A DNA stretch of 13,317 bases. Source: Candidatus Micrarchaeaceae archaeon. GTDB taxonomy: Archaea; Micrarchaeota; Micrarchaeia; Micrarchaeales; Micrarchaeaceae. A program made the translations under genes and the position numbers. Numbering within the stretch: position 1 is the stretch's first letter; each line of letters begins with the position of its first letter. Positions 6,644 through 12,996 of the stretch are shown here, piece after piece. Under the pieces are notes generated by a model. It was not told the origin of the DNA. It ran no database searches and saw only the letters and a program-made list of their open reading frames with translations. Location: the NCBI GenBank assembly GCA_027310535.1, contig DAIDAQ010000066.1:1-13317 (forward strand), in the 5' to 3' direction.

Positions 6644-6673
6644 ATCACACCCTTAGCTCGCAGGGCGAATTAA

Positions 6674-6885
6674 TAAATCTTCCTTTTATGCGCATCATTT
6701 CACTTGGCTGGAGTTTTAGATTTGCTGTACAACCTTTATCTTTGCCATGAAACAATTACTCAGGCGTCTTGCTGCCATGGGGCAGTCTCAGACCGAAGCT
6801 CTTGTATAAAATATCCCGCATGCTCCCTGGGCTGTTGCCCTTGCAATATATATCAAGCGCAAGGCAACAATTCTCACATTACTCT
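6674..6885. other. Intergenic region with hairpins, no gene identified
   Basis: About 210 bases between the membrane protein promoter and the agmatinase 3' end. It holds a small hairpin CTGCC-ATGG-GGCAG near 6772-6785, an AT-rich TATAAAATAT box near 6805-6814, and a stronger hairpin at 6834-6868. No ORF is convincing. A small untranslated RNA is possible but unsupported. Confidence 0.35.
6834..6868 (-). terminator. Hairpin in the agmatinase 3' untranslated region
   Basis: GTTGCCCTTGC (6834-6844) and GCAAGGCAAC (6859-6868) pair over ten positions with one bulged C and a 14-base AT-rich loop. It lies 18 bases beyond the minus-strand stop of the arginase-family gene. It could terminate or stabilise that transcript; no long U-run follows, so its role is inferred only from position. 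Confidence 0.4.
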
Positions 6886-7782
6886 TTATGCCATGCTTCC
6901 AGCTCGCCTCTGCTTCTGCGCAGCGAAGGCGAGCATGTTGTATATGAGTTTCGCCGCGAGGAAGTCGGGTGCGTGCAGGCCATGTATCGGCATTAGCTCT
7001 GTGAAGTCCATACCTATTACATTCTTCCTGCGCAGAAGCAGGGAGAAGAGCTCCATCAGCTCGGAAAACCTGAAGCCGTCAGGCTCTGGGGTTCCTGTGC
7101 TCGGCATCTCGCCAGGGTCGATCGCGTCGAAGTCGAACGTGATGTAGATGTCCCTCTTGCTCTTCATCGCGAGCAGGCTTGCAAGTGGCCCGATGCCCAT
7201 CTGATGTATGTCCCGCATGTAGATTATGCGCTTGCCGCCCTTCACCGCGCTGTACTTGTCGATGCTCCTTACCCCTATCGTATAGCAGTCCTGGTGCAGT
7301 TCAGCTATCCTCGCCATCGTGCAGGCATGGCAGTACCTGCTCCCGTAGAGCTCGTCCCTTGAGTCAGAATGTGCATCAAACGAGAGCACTGTGAACTCCC
7401 TCTTCGTGTTCGAGAGCGCGTCTATGGCGCCTACCGCTACAGTGTGCTCGCCGCCGAGAAGCAGGGGCACCTTCCTGTCCGAGAGTATCAGAGAGACCTC
7501 CTTACTTATCCTCTTCACCATGCGCTCCGGAGGGCCGAGGTCAGGCGCCAGGGGCTCGAGCGTGAATACCCCGAGCCTTGTTGGATCGCTCCTGGTCTCT
7601 ATATTGTAGAGCTCGAGGTATCTGCTCGCCTCTATTATGGCGTCAGGGCCGAACCTAGATCCAGGTCTGTATGTTGAAGAAGAGTCATATGGGACAGGGA
7701 GGACAGCTATCCGTGCTTTCCTGTAGTCTGCATCCTCGATGCCGAAGAGGTTATGCGGCGGGAGCGCGTTGAGGACATGCAT
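6886..7782 (-). CDS. speB: Agmatinase / arginase family ureohydrolase
   Basis: A ~298-residue binuclear manganese ureohydrolase. With residues counted from the TTG four codons upstream, metal ligands appear as His117 in 'LLGGEHTVAVGA', Asp140-His142-Asp144 in 'LSFDAHSDSRDE', and Asp221/Asp223 in 'TFDFDAIDPGEMPSTGTPEPDG'. 'YDSSSTYRPGSRFGPDAI' (36-53) is the usual N-terminal loop. The family hydrolyses guanidino compounds; agmatine to putrescine is the commonest archaeal activity, but arginine or another guanidine cannot be excluded. The chosen ATG at 7782 begins MHVLNALPPHNLFG; a TTG at 7794 could extend it by four residues, and an AT-rich stretch near 7817-7835 may be its box A. The 3' side carries a hairpin at 6834-6868. 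Confidence 0.9.
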   Translation of the reverse strand: MHVLNALPPHNLFGIEDADYRKARIAVLPVPYDSSSTYRPGSRFGPDAIIEASRYLELYNIETRSDPTRLGVFTLEPLAPDLGPPERMVKRISKEVSLILSDRKVPLLLGGEHTVAVGAIDALSNTKREFTVLSFDAHSDSRDELYGSRYCHACTMARIAELHQDCYTIGVRSIDKYSAVKGGKRIIYMRDIHQMGIGPLASLLAMKSKRDIYITFDFDAIDPGEMPSTGTPEPDGFRFSELMELFSLLLRRKNVIGMDFTELMPIHGLHAPDFLAAKLIYNMLAFAAQKQRRAGSMA

Positions 7783-7891
7783 TGTACCACTCAATAAGCA
7801 TTGATTATTGGGGCCTATGCTTTTATTGATTTATGTCATTGCCATATTTATGGAAAGCAAAATGATACGTTGAACGACTAATGTCAACAAT

Positions 7892-7904
7892 AAGATTTAA
7901 AAGC
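7892..7904 (+). promoter_or_regulatory. Probable box A for the 115-residue membrane protein gene
   Basis: GATTTAAAAGCTT lies about 30 bases before the ATG at 7932, in the A/T-rich divergent region shared with the agmatinase gene. No Shine-Dalgarno site is visible near the ATG. Confidence 0.45.
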
Positions 7905-7931
7905 TTAACGTAGAAGCTTATACGTGATATA

Positions 7932-8279
7932 ATGGCTAAAAGCAATGCAAAGTACGGGGTCTTCGCCCTGGAACTGATAGCTAGCCTGATCTATCTGGCA
8001 GTGACTTTCCTGTGGACGAGCGCCACTGCTAGCGCAATCGGGCAGGTTTGGACGCCATTGCTGTACGGGGCAGCAGTTGTAGGATCTGTTGTGCTGTTCC
8101 TTGCAAGCATAGGCACTTTACTGACCAAGGACCAGGCTGTGCTGGTGCGTAGAGTTGACAAGGCAGTGGTCATTACGGGCTTCGCGCTCGTGATCCTGAC
8201 TGTCGGCAATGCGAGCGCATTCGCACTGTCAGCGCTGGCGCTAGTGCTGGGCGTCATCGGGGTAGGCATAGCGAAGTAA
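7932..8279 (+). CDS. Small four-helix membrane protein, unknown function
   Basis: A 115-residue protein with four membrane segments (approximately 9-27, 42-64, 74-93 and 96-114). The only clear charged loop, 'TKDQAVLVRRVDK' (about 65-77), lies between helices 2 and 3. There is no recognisable family motif; the compact Ala/Val/Leu-rich layout resembles many small archaeal membrane proteins. Codon use is like the backbone genes. It is divergent from the agmatinase gene and convergent with the M24 peptidase gene, and is followed by a long T-rich stretch likely to end its transcript. It shares general style with the other small membrane protein at 6218-6643 but I see no clear homology. Confidence 0.72.
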   Translation: MAKSNAKYGVFALELIASLIYLAVTFLWTSATASAIGQVWTPLLYGAAVVGSVVLFLASIGTLLTKDQAVLVRRVDKAVVITGFALVILTVGNASAFALSALALVLGVIGVGIAK

Positions 8280-8283
8280 GCAA

Positions 8284-8324
8284 AGCCTTTCTTTCTCTTT
8301 TTTTCTTTTCTTTTCCTTTATTTT
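8284..8324 (+). terminator. T-rich termination region
   Basis: Just after the stop at 8279 comes a run of about 40 bases that is almost entirely T and C, including TTTTTTT. Archaeal RNA polymerase terminates on such T-tracts without needing a hairpin. Confidence 0.65.
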
Positions 8325-8334
8325 ACCTGCAAAG

Positions 8335-8362
8335 CAGGGGCGCAGCCCTGGGCATGAAAAAA
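8335..8362 (-). terminator. T6 plus hairpin after M24 peptidase gene
   Basis: Immediately after the minus-strand stop (8366-8364) comes a T6 run (AAAAAA on the plus strand, 8357-8362), followed by a CAGGG/CCCTG hairpin (8335-8350). It is a likely termination region for the hef-pilin-M24 run of genes. Confidence 0.45.
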
Positions 8363-8363
8363 T

Positions 8364-9452
8364 CTACAGCATAACTGCCCTGTTCTTCTTTATCAGAATG
8401 TCGTCCTCGATCCTCACTCCACCAAACCCCTCTATATAGATCCCGGGCTCGTTGCTGAACACCATGAACTCCTTCAGCTTCCTGTGGCAGCGCGGTGCGA
8501 GCGCCCAGTGCTCGCTGTCGTGAACGTCAATCCCGATCGAATGCCCGAGCCCGTGGATGAACCTGCCTTTGTAGGCCCCATTGCTGCACCTACCGATCAG
8601 CTCCTCAGCAGCTCTATGCACCTCGTCGGTGTATGCGCCGGCCCGAGCAGCATCCAGGGCGACCTGCTGCGCCAAAACGACCGCGGCGCGCATGTCCGAC
8701 ATTCTCCTGCAGGAAGCCGTGGACTTCTCGGGCTTGAAGATGTAGGTCCTTGTCAAGTCCGAGCAATAACCCCTGTACCTTGCGCCGGCGTCAATGAGCA
8801 CGAAGCTGTTCTGCTTCAGCCTTGTCTTGCCGGGGACATGGTGCGGCACCGCAGAGTTTTTGCCGAAGGCCACAATGGTCTCGAACGATGTTGCCGCACC
8901 CTCACTGGTGACCATGGAATCAAACTCTTCAGCGAGCTCAGTCTCCCTGAGCCCTGGTTTAAACGAACCTGATATTTGGGAAAATGCATGTCTTGTTATC
9001 CCCACTGCCCTCCTTATCCTGGATATCTCTTCCTCGCCCTTGACCGACCTTGCCTCATCGAACGCCTTTGAGGCATCGACCATTCTGGCGGCCTTTACCC
9101 CCGCCTTCAGATGCAGATAGGAATTATATGGCAATGCACTGCCGTCGAAACCGACAGCCATGCCTTTGGTGCACTCCCTTATTTTCACCATCATATCAGC
9201 TGCGCCATGCACCCTTTCTATCGCGAGCGCTGTGCTTGCCGCCCGTACGGCTCCGGAGTCCTCAAGCGCGTTTATGAACAGCGTTATTCCGGCGTCCCTA
9301 TCAAGCAATGCAATGGAGCCGTCAAACAGGCCCTCATTCAGCCCAGTTGCATAAAAGAAGTTGCAGTACGGCAATGGACCTTTTGGAAGAAGTATCACGT
9401 CCGCGTCCGTTGCTCCAAAGATTTTCTTTGCCCTCTGTTCCAACTCTTCCAT
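8364..9452 (-). CDS. M24 family metallopeptidase (Xaa-Pro dipeptidase/aminopeptidase type)
   Basis: A 362-residue 'pita-bread' metallopeptidase. The N-terminal domain (about 1-135) is the creatinase-like subunit domain and the catalytic domain follows. All five metal ligands are present: Asp221 in 'VLIDAGARYRGYCSDLTRT', Asp232 in the same stretch, His304 in 'IHGLGHSIGIDVHD', Glu335 in 'FSNEPGIYIEG', and Glu349 in 'GVRIEDDILI'. A second histidine in 'VPHHVPGKT' (203-209) is the usual active-site helper. Such enzymes remove residues next to proline or process dipeptides in the cytoplasm. The gene lies 23 bases after the LamG pilin-like gene on the same strand, with TGAGGTTG as a possible Shine-Dalgarno site, so the two may be co-transcribed. 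Confidence 0.9.
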   Translation of the reverse strand: MEELEQRAKKIFGATDADVILLPKGPLPYCNFFYATGLNEGLFDGSIALLDRDAGITLFINALEDSGAVRAASTALAIERVHGAADMMVKIRECTKGMAVGFDGSALPYNSYLHLKAGVKAARMVDASKAFDEARSVKGEEEISRIRRAVGITRHAFSQISGSFKPGLRETELAEEFDSMVTSEGAATSFETIVAFGKNSAVPHHVPGKTRLKQNSFVLIDAGARYRGYCSDLTRTYIFKPEKSTASCRRMSDMRAAVVLAQQVALDAARAGAYTDEVHRAAEELIGRCSNGAYKGRFIHGLGHSIGIDVHDSEHWALAPRCHRKLKEFMVFSNEPGIYIEGFGGVRIEDDILIKKNRAVML

Positions 9453-9475
9453 CTAGACAACCTCAAGTGCCTGTT

Positions 9476-10360
9476 TTAACTTTTCATCCAAGAGGTGCTG
9501 TAGATAACATTCGCAGCAAAGACCCCGTTGTTGTTGTTTCCCGAGTAGTCGTTAGCGTCGCCGTTCAGGGGCCACCAGCCAACTAGGTTCTGGAGCAGTA
9601 TCGGAACGCCCCCTATGCCCTTCTGGTATAGGTACTGGACGTCGCTTGCGGAGAGTGAGGTATTATATATCTGCACGTTGGCGATTTGCCCGTTCATGAA
9701 AGAGCGGCCACAGCCGCTCGGGTTTACTATACTCCCTGGCCTTGCCCCTAACTCTATCGGGTTGTTGATGTTTGTTACGCCTCCGGGCGCAGCGCCGCTC
9801 GCGGTCAGGATGCCGTCCTGGTAATAATATAGGTTGCCTCCTGACTTGACGCCCACGACAAAATGCCATGCGTTCTGGGAGAGCGTGTTGCCTACCAAAG
9901 TGACACTGGAGCTCCCTATGACCCTGAAAAAGGAAACGCCAGTATACCAGCCGCCGCTGTTCCCGCAAATGTCTTTATCCACCAAGACGTATGGGTTAGT
10001 GTTCACTGCATTGTACCATGCAGTGGCTGCGAAGTCACCGGTCTGGACATTCAGCATGGCTGCGTTTGTCGCGTTTATGTAGCTTACTGTCCCGCTGAAC
10101 TGCGCGACGCTCTGCGGCAGCAGGCCAGCGCAGTCGCCTACAAGCGACGCAAGCTGCTGCGTTCCTTGGCCGCCCGGCCTATAAACGCTGCATAGGCCCG
10201 CACCTGCCTTGGACACAAGGTTTGTGAAGTTGAAGATGCCTAACGAGTACATGACCCCGAGGACGACAGAGATAATCAGTATCGCCCACCCGTAGGTCAG
10301 CAGGTACTCCATCGCAGACTGGCTCTTCTTTCCGCGCTCTTTTGCTCTTATGACCGCCAT
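9476..10360 (-). CDS. Class III signal peptide (pilin-like) protein with LamG-type lectin fold
   Basis: A 294-residue secreted or surface protein. Residues 1-43 form an archaeal type IV pilin-like (class III) signal: a basic leader ending 'ERGKKSQSAMEY', then the hydrophobic stem 'LLTYGWAILIISVVLGVMYSLGIF'. Prepilin peptidase should cut around Lys12-Gln14. The rest is a concanavalin/LamG-like domain: 'AQFSGTVSYINATNAAMLNV', 'FAATAWYNA', 'NAWHFVVGV', 'GNLYYYQDGIL', and 'MNGQIANVQIYNTSLSASDVQYLYQKGI'. The segment 'NLVGWWPLNGDANDYSGNNN' normally opens a LamG domain but stands at the C-terminus here. Four cysteines (57, 77, 132, 217) could form disulfides. Such proteins are frequent in Micrarchaeota-like genomes and probably bind glycans. 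An AATTTAAAC box at about 10384-10392 sits 26 bases upstream, giving it its own leaderless promoter. Confidence 0.82.
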   Translation of the reverse strand: MAVIRAKERGKKSQSAMEYLLTYGWAILIISVVLGVMYSLGIFNFTNLVSKAGAGLCSVYRPGGQGTQQLASLVGDCAGLLPQSVAQFSGTVSYINATNAAMLNVQTGDFAATAWYNAVNTNPYVLVDKDICGNSGGWYTGVSFFRVIGSSSVTLVGNTLSQNAWHFVVGVKSGGNLYYYQDGILTASGAAPGGVTNINNPIELGARPGSIVNPSGCGRSFMNGQIANVQIYNTSLSASDVQYLYQKGIGGVPILLQNLVGWWPLNGDANDYSGNNNNGVFAANVIYSTSWMKS

Positions 10361-10382
10361 AGGTAGATTTCTCTCTATGAAG

Positions 10383-10393
10383 GTTTAAATTAG
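10383..10393 (-). promoter_or_regulatory. Box A for the pilin-like gene, overlapping the hef stop
   Basis: Read on the minus strand, CTAATTTAAAC lies about 26 bases upstream of the ATG at 10360, and includes the TAA stop codon of the helicase gene (10387-10385). It suggests independent, leaderless expression of the pilin-like gene. Confidence 0.5.
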
Positions 10394-11932
10394 GGTCTGT
10401 TGCCCTTGCCAGGGATGCTTTCTGCTGAGACCTGCCTTGATGGATTCCACAACGTCCCTCATCCTCTTCTCCCGCAGGCGCGATACCATCAGGTATGCCT
10501 CGTCCTTTGTGCCTTTCGCGACCAGGACTATCACGTGCCCTATCCTTATCCTGCCTGCCCTTCCTTTTCTCTGTATCGTGCGTATCTCGCTCGGTATAGG
10601 CTCATAGAATACTACGACATCGACATTAGGTATGTCAAGGCCCTCTTCGCCGATCGAGGTCGATACAAGGACTCTGAACTTCCCATCCCTGAAATCATTC
10701 AGCGTTGCCTGCTGCTGCTCCTGCGTTATGCCCTCCTTCTTGCCCGCGAATGTCCGCGCAGATACGCCTGCGCTGTTTAGCATATCGGTTATTTTCTTCA
10801 CTGTCGAACGGTACTGCGCGAATACCATCATGCTGCGCTGCCCTGGGTCATGCCTTACAAAGTCCAGCAGCTTCAGCATCTTCGGATGCTCAGCCCCAGA
10901 TGAGAGCGCATCGCTTGCAATCACCATTGCCTCCCTTATCTCTCTGCTTGCGAGCAGGCTCTGGACCGCCCTGCTCTTCTTCTCGCGTGCCGAAAGGGAC
11001 TCAAGATAGGCGGTGAACGGGTATAGGCCCTCTGTGCTTACCAGCTCATACGCGTGGAAGAGGTTTATCAGGCAGATGTAATGGAAGAGGGCCATAAACT
11101 TGTAGTTCGGCGCTTGTATCTTGTGGATGTTGTTCCCTATCTCAATCAGCCGCCTCTTCGGCATGCCATCGATCGCCTTCGAGTAGGAGAGCCCCTTGCT
11201 GTACAGCCTGTCCAGGTGCTCCTGCATCATCGGCCTGAGCATCGCCATTATCTGGCTTACTGTGCCTCCCCTGTCCACGTACATTATCATCGTGGACTTG
11301 TCCATCACGTAAGGGGTCACGTCCGGGTCCATCGAAGTTCTTATCTCTATGTTCTCGATGCCGAGGGTGTCCACTATCCTCTTTATCTTATCGCGGCTGC
11401 TCCCGGGCGATGCGGTAAGGCCTATAAGCTGTATGCCCCTCAATTTGCATTCGTCCGCAATGTAGGTATATGCGTACTTGCCCACGGCCTTGTGGCACTC
11501 GTCAAAGATGACGACGCCAAATTCCCTTATGTCAAGCCTTGCAGCCCTCAGGTCGTTCGCGACTGTCTGCGGCGTTGCAGCTATAACCTTGGCACCTTGC
11601 ACAAGCTTGGTGCGCTCGCTCGCTTTTGTCTTCCCTGTGAGCAGCAGCACCTCATCCATGCTTAGAGTCATGAGTCTTGCTAGAGTGTTGTAATGCTGCT
11701 CACTCAATGGCTTGGTAGGCGCAAGAATCAGAGCCTTTTTGCCCCCATAAATCGCCTTTGCAATGGCAAGCACTGCGATCAGGGTCTTACCCAAGCCAGT
11801 AGGAAGCACCACAAGGGAGTTCTTCCCTATATAAATGCTTTCTACTATGTTTAACTGGTATCCTCTTGGCTCTACCAATCTGGTATTGATAAGAGAGTCA
11901 TACGGGTGTATTCGCTCCCACTTCAACTGCAT
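10385..11932 (-). CDS. hef: Hef/FANCM-type superfamily 2 helicase, without nuclease domain
   Basis: A 515-residue DNA helicase of the Hef/FANCM group, which unwinds forks and branched DNA. Motifs: Walker A 'LPTGLGKT' at 43-50, 'LAPTKPLSEQH' at 70-80, motif II 'DECHKAVGKYAYTYIA' at 144-159 (the AVGxYAY sequence is Hef-like), motif III 'TAS' at 173-175, 'VFAQYRSTVKKI' at 370-381, 'GEEGLDIPNVDVVVFYEP' at 428-445, and motif VI 'QRKGRAGR' at 454-461. Euryarchaeal Hef normally carries a C-terminal ERCC4-type nuclease; here the protein ends at 'QGQQTLI', so it is helicase-only, as in some Thermoplasma. Start: the frame stays open into tRNA-Phe, but the ATG at 11932 is favoured because AATATAAAG lies about 25 bases upstream and the upstream codons read through the tRNA. 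Confidence 0.88.
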   Translation of the reverse strand: MQLKWERIHPYDSLINTRLVEPRGYQLNIVESIYIGKNSLVVLPTGLGKTLIAVLAIAKAIYGGKKALILAPTKPLSEQHYNTLARLMTLSMDEVLLLTGKTKASERTKLVQGAKVIAATPQTVANDLRAARLDIREFGVVIFDECHKAVGKYAYTYIADECKLRGIQLIGLTASPGSSRDKIKRIVDTLGIENIEIRTSMDPDVTPYVMDKSTMIMYVDRGGTVSQIMAMLRPMMQEHLDRLYSKGLSYSKAIDGMPKRRLIEIGNNIHKIQAPNYKFMALFHYICLINLFHAYELVSTEGLYPFTAYLESLSAREKKSRAVQSLLASREIREAMVIASDALSSGAEHPKMLKLLDFVRHDPGQRSMMVFAQYRSTVKKITDMLNSAGVSARTFAGKKEGITQEQQQATLNDFRDGKFRVLVSTSIGEEGLDIPNVDVVVFYEPIPSEIRTIQRKGRAGRIRIGHVIVLVAKGTKDEAYLMVSRLREKRMRDVVESIKAGLSRKHPWQGQQTLI

Positions 11933-11951
11933 CAAAGCACCGGAATAGGCA

Positions 11952-11962
11952 ATCTTTATATT
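11952..11962 (-). promoter_or_regulatory. Box A for hef
   Basis: On the minus strand CAATATAAAGA sits about 25 bases upstream of the ATG at 11932, as expected for a leaderless archaeal transcript. It argues against the longer start inside the tRNA gene. Confidence 0.55.
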
Positions 11963-11989
11963 GATTAGGATATGACTATTATACTTGTT

Positions 11990-12082
11990 GCCGCTGTAGC
12001 TCAGTGGGAGAGCGTCCGGCTGAAGGACTTGCATTGCAAACCGGAAACCGGAACGTCGCAGGTTCAAATCCTGCCAGCGGCA
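11990..12082 (+). tRNA. tRNA-Phe (GAA) with a ~21-base intron after position 37
   Basis: Acceptor GCCGCTG (11990-11996) pairs with CAGCGGC (12075-12081); discriminator A12082, no encoded CCA. D-arm GCTC/GAGC. Anticodon stem TCCGG (12015-12019) pairs with CCGGA (12048-12052), around a spliced loop CTGAAGA with anticodon GAA. The intron is best placed at 12026-12046 (37/38), and contains a hairpin TTGC-ATT-GCAA. T-arm GCAGG-TTCAAAT-CCTGC. CCGGA is repeated inside the intron (12041-12045), giving an alternative pairing for the anticodon stem. The exact cut sites are inferred from the usual archaeal position; I could not draw a strict 3-4-3 bulge-helix-bulge. Confidence 0.9.
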
Positions 12083-12092
12083 GTTCAGCTCT

Positions 12093-12151
12093 GGGGTTAT
12101 ATATAAACCCTCGATTTTTTCCCTTTTCTTCGATTTTTATCGAATGACGAG
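12093..12151. repeat. Right copy of ~60-bp repeat, just after tRNA-Phe
   Basis: The 59-base partner of 5258-5318, starting ten bases after the tRNA discriminator. It carries the identical 16-base GGGGTTATATATAAAC, a T6-CCC-TTTT tract (12115-12128), a perfect inverted repeat TTCGAT-TTTT-ATCGAA (12129-12144), and TGACGAG. Here the T-tract probably also terminates the tRNA transcript. It marks the change to AT-rich DNA. Confidence 0.88.
12115..12130 (+). terminator. T-tract terminator of tRNA-Phe
   Basis: TTTTTTCCCTTTTCTT begins 33 bases after the tRNA 3' end. T-tracts of this kind end archaeal tRNA transcripts. It is part of the repeat shared with the left locus. Confidence 0.5.
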
Positions 12152-12185
12152 AGATTGAGCCCTTTAACTTTTCTTTGTAAGAGAG

Positions 12186-12199
12186 AAAATTATTTATAT
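12186..12199 (+). promoter_or_regulatory. TATA-like box at the start of the right AT-rich patch
   Basis: AAAATTATTTATAT would place a transcription start near 12220, just before a 31-codon ORF (12231) and upstream of the 62-residue ORF at 12349. Confidence 0.4.
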
Positions 12200-12230
12200 C
12201 TCTTTTAAGACAATAATCATTGATGGTAAG

Positions 12231-12326
12231 ATGGGAACAAACCAAAAAGAACCAGTTAGGATTGAAATAAGCAAAATCCGAAACACAGCACGGTTGGGTC
12301 TTAAGAAAACAAACCCATGGCCGTGA
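12231..12326 (+). CDS. Possible 31-residue peptide, unknown
   Basis: ATG at 12231 opens a 31-codon frame beginning MGTNQKEPVRIEIS, lysine-rich, and ending 'KKTNPWP' before TGA. It lies about 10 bases after the start predicted from the TATA-like box, and 22 bases before the small PqqD/MftB-like ORF on the same strand. No family is recognised. A short overlapping frame (ATG at 12223, 15 codons) is less attractive. The main support is position, so it may be chance. Confidence 0.25.
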   Translation: MGTNQKEPVRIEISKIRNTARLGLKKTNPWP

Positions 12327-12348
12327 GCAAGTAGTTAATTAGCCGTCA

Positions 12349-12537
12349 ATGGATGAGAAAATAGAGAGACGTACTTTACTGGCTAGGAGAGAGTATTTTG
12401 GGTACCTTTTCTATGAACCGATTGATGGTGATCTTTTTATTTTTCCTTCCAAAAATGAATTAGATTTCTCCTCAAGCATAGAGATCTCATATAAAGGTTC
12501 AAAAGAAATTTATACTAAAAATGGGCTGTGTCAGTAA
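12349..12537 (+). CDS. Small PqqD/MftB-like (RiPP recognition element-like) protein
   Basis: A 62-residue ORF with AT-rich codons. The segment 'ARREYFGYLFYEPIDGDLFIF' (about 12-32) matches the strand-turn-strand start of PqqD/MftB-type peptide chaperones, where 'RxExFGxLxYxxxxxxxxF' is the recurring pattern; those proteins present precursor peptides to radical SAM enzymes. The usual C-terminal helices are missing: the remaining residues read as Ser/Lys-rich without obvious winged helix, so the protein may be truncated. No radical SAM maturase is in the window. The 31-codon ORF just upstream is a possible but unproven substrate. No Shine-Dalgarno site precedes the ATG. Three direct repeats start four bases after the stop. 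Confidence 0.45.
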   Translation: MDEKIERRTLLARREYFGYLFYEPIDGDLFIFPSKNELDFSSSIEISYKGSKEIYTKNGLCQ

Positions 12538-12540
12538 AGT

Positions 12541-12596
12541 CTGACTTTTCCTACACCGCCTTGACTATTCCTACAAGGAAGCTGACTTTTCCTACA
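12541..12596. repeat. Three direct repeats YTGACTWTTCCTACA, 20-21 base period
   Basis: Copies at 12541-12555 and 12582-12596 are identical (CTGACTTTTCCTACA); the middle copy at 12561-12575 differs at two bases (TTGACTATTCCTACA). The spacing of 20 and 21 bases is about two turns of the helix, so bound proteins would face the same side. The unit lies between two convergent genes. Possible protein-binding iterons or a mobile-element end. Confidence 0.8.
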
Positions 12597-12600
12597 GCCA

Positions 12601-12996
12601 TCATGTCATTTTTAATTGATAATATCTCTCTATAATCCTTTTAGTAGTACCGGATATCCTTATACTCGAACCTTCTTTATAATATGCGATATGCTTTACT
12701 TCATGTTTTGGTCTCGCATCCCCGGTAGTCTTGACTAAGAAGACCTTATTATGGTCTTGAAAGTGCCCACCCTCGTGAGCTTTATGCACAGTACCAATAT
12801 ATTTGAATAAATAATGCGAACTTATAGGGATTAACCCTGTTTCTTCATGTAGCTCTCGCATCGCCGCTTTTCTCCTGCTTTCTCCCCTGTTTGCTCCACC
12901 TCCGGGCAATATGAATAATTTCCTTCTGCCACTAACTAACAAAATGCCTTCTGGCGTATCAACAATTGCCGCACCACGTCTCCTTCTACGAACCAT
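12601..12996 (-). CDS. NUDIX hydrolase
   Basis: A 131-residue NUDIX protein. The Nudix box G-x5-E-x7-REUxEExGU is complete in the stretch running from 'GGANRGE' to 'RELHEETGLI' at about 33-55. The N-terminus 'VRRRRRGAAIVDTPEGILLV' and 'RKLFILPGGG' fit the usual first strands. These enzymes cleave nucleoside diphosphates linked to other groups, and the substrate cannot be told from sequence. The gene is AT-rich, lies in the right accessory patch, and starts directly at the end of the small basic ORF (TAAATG), so translation is probably coupled. The C-terminal helix 'TTKRIIERYYQLK' completes the fold. Length is typical for a single-domain NUDIX protein. Confidence 0.87.
   Translation of the reverse strand: MVRRRRRGAAIVDTPEGILLVSGRRKLFILPGGGANRGESRRKAAMRELHEETGLIPISSHYLFKYIGTVHKAHEGGHFQDHNKVFLVKTTGDARPKHEVKHIAYYKEGSSIRISGTTKRIIERYYQLKMT

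Noticed and set aside
11933..12067. A longer start for the hef helicase inside the tRNA gene
   Set aside because: The extra 45 codons read antisense through the tRNA, and a TATA box sits at the correct distance upstream of the ATG at 11932.
5258..12151. The two repeats as the ends of one 6.8-kb integrated element
   Set aside because: The interval contains ordinary backbone genes (agmatinase, M24 peptidase, hef) of normal composition and no integrase or transposase.
11979..12245. An 88-codon minus-strand open frame across tRNA-Phe, ending in residues like 'PLAGFEPATFRF'
   Set aside because: It is the antisense translation of the tRNA and the repeat; this kind of product is a known false gene call over tRNA genes.
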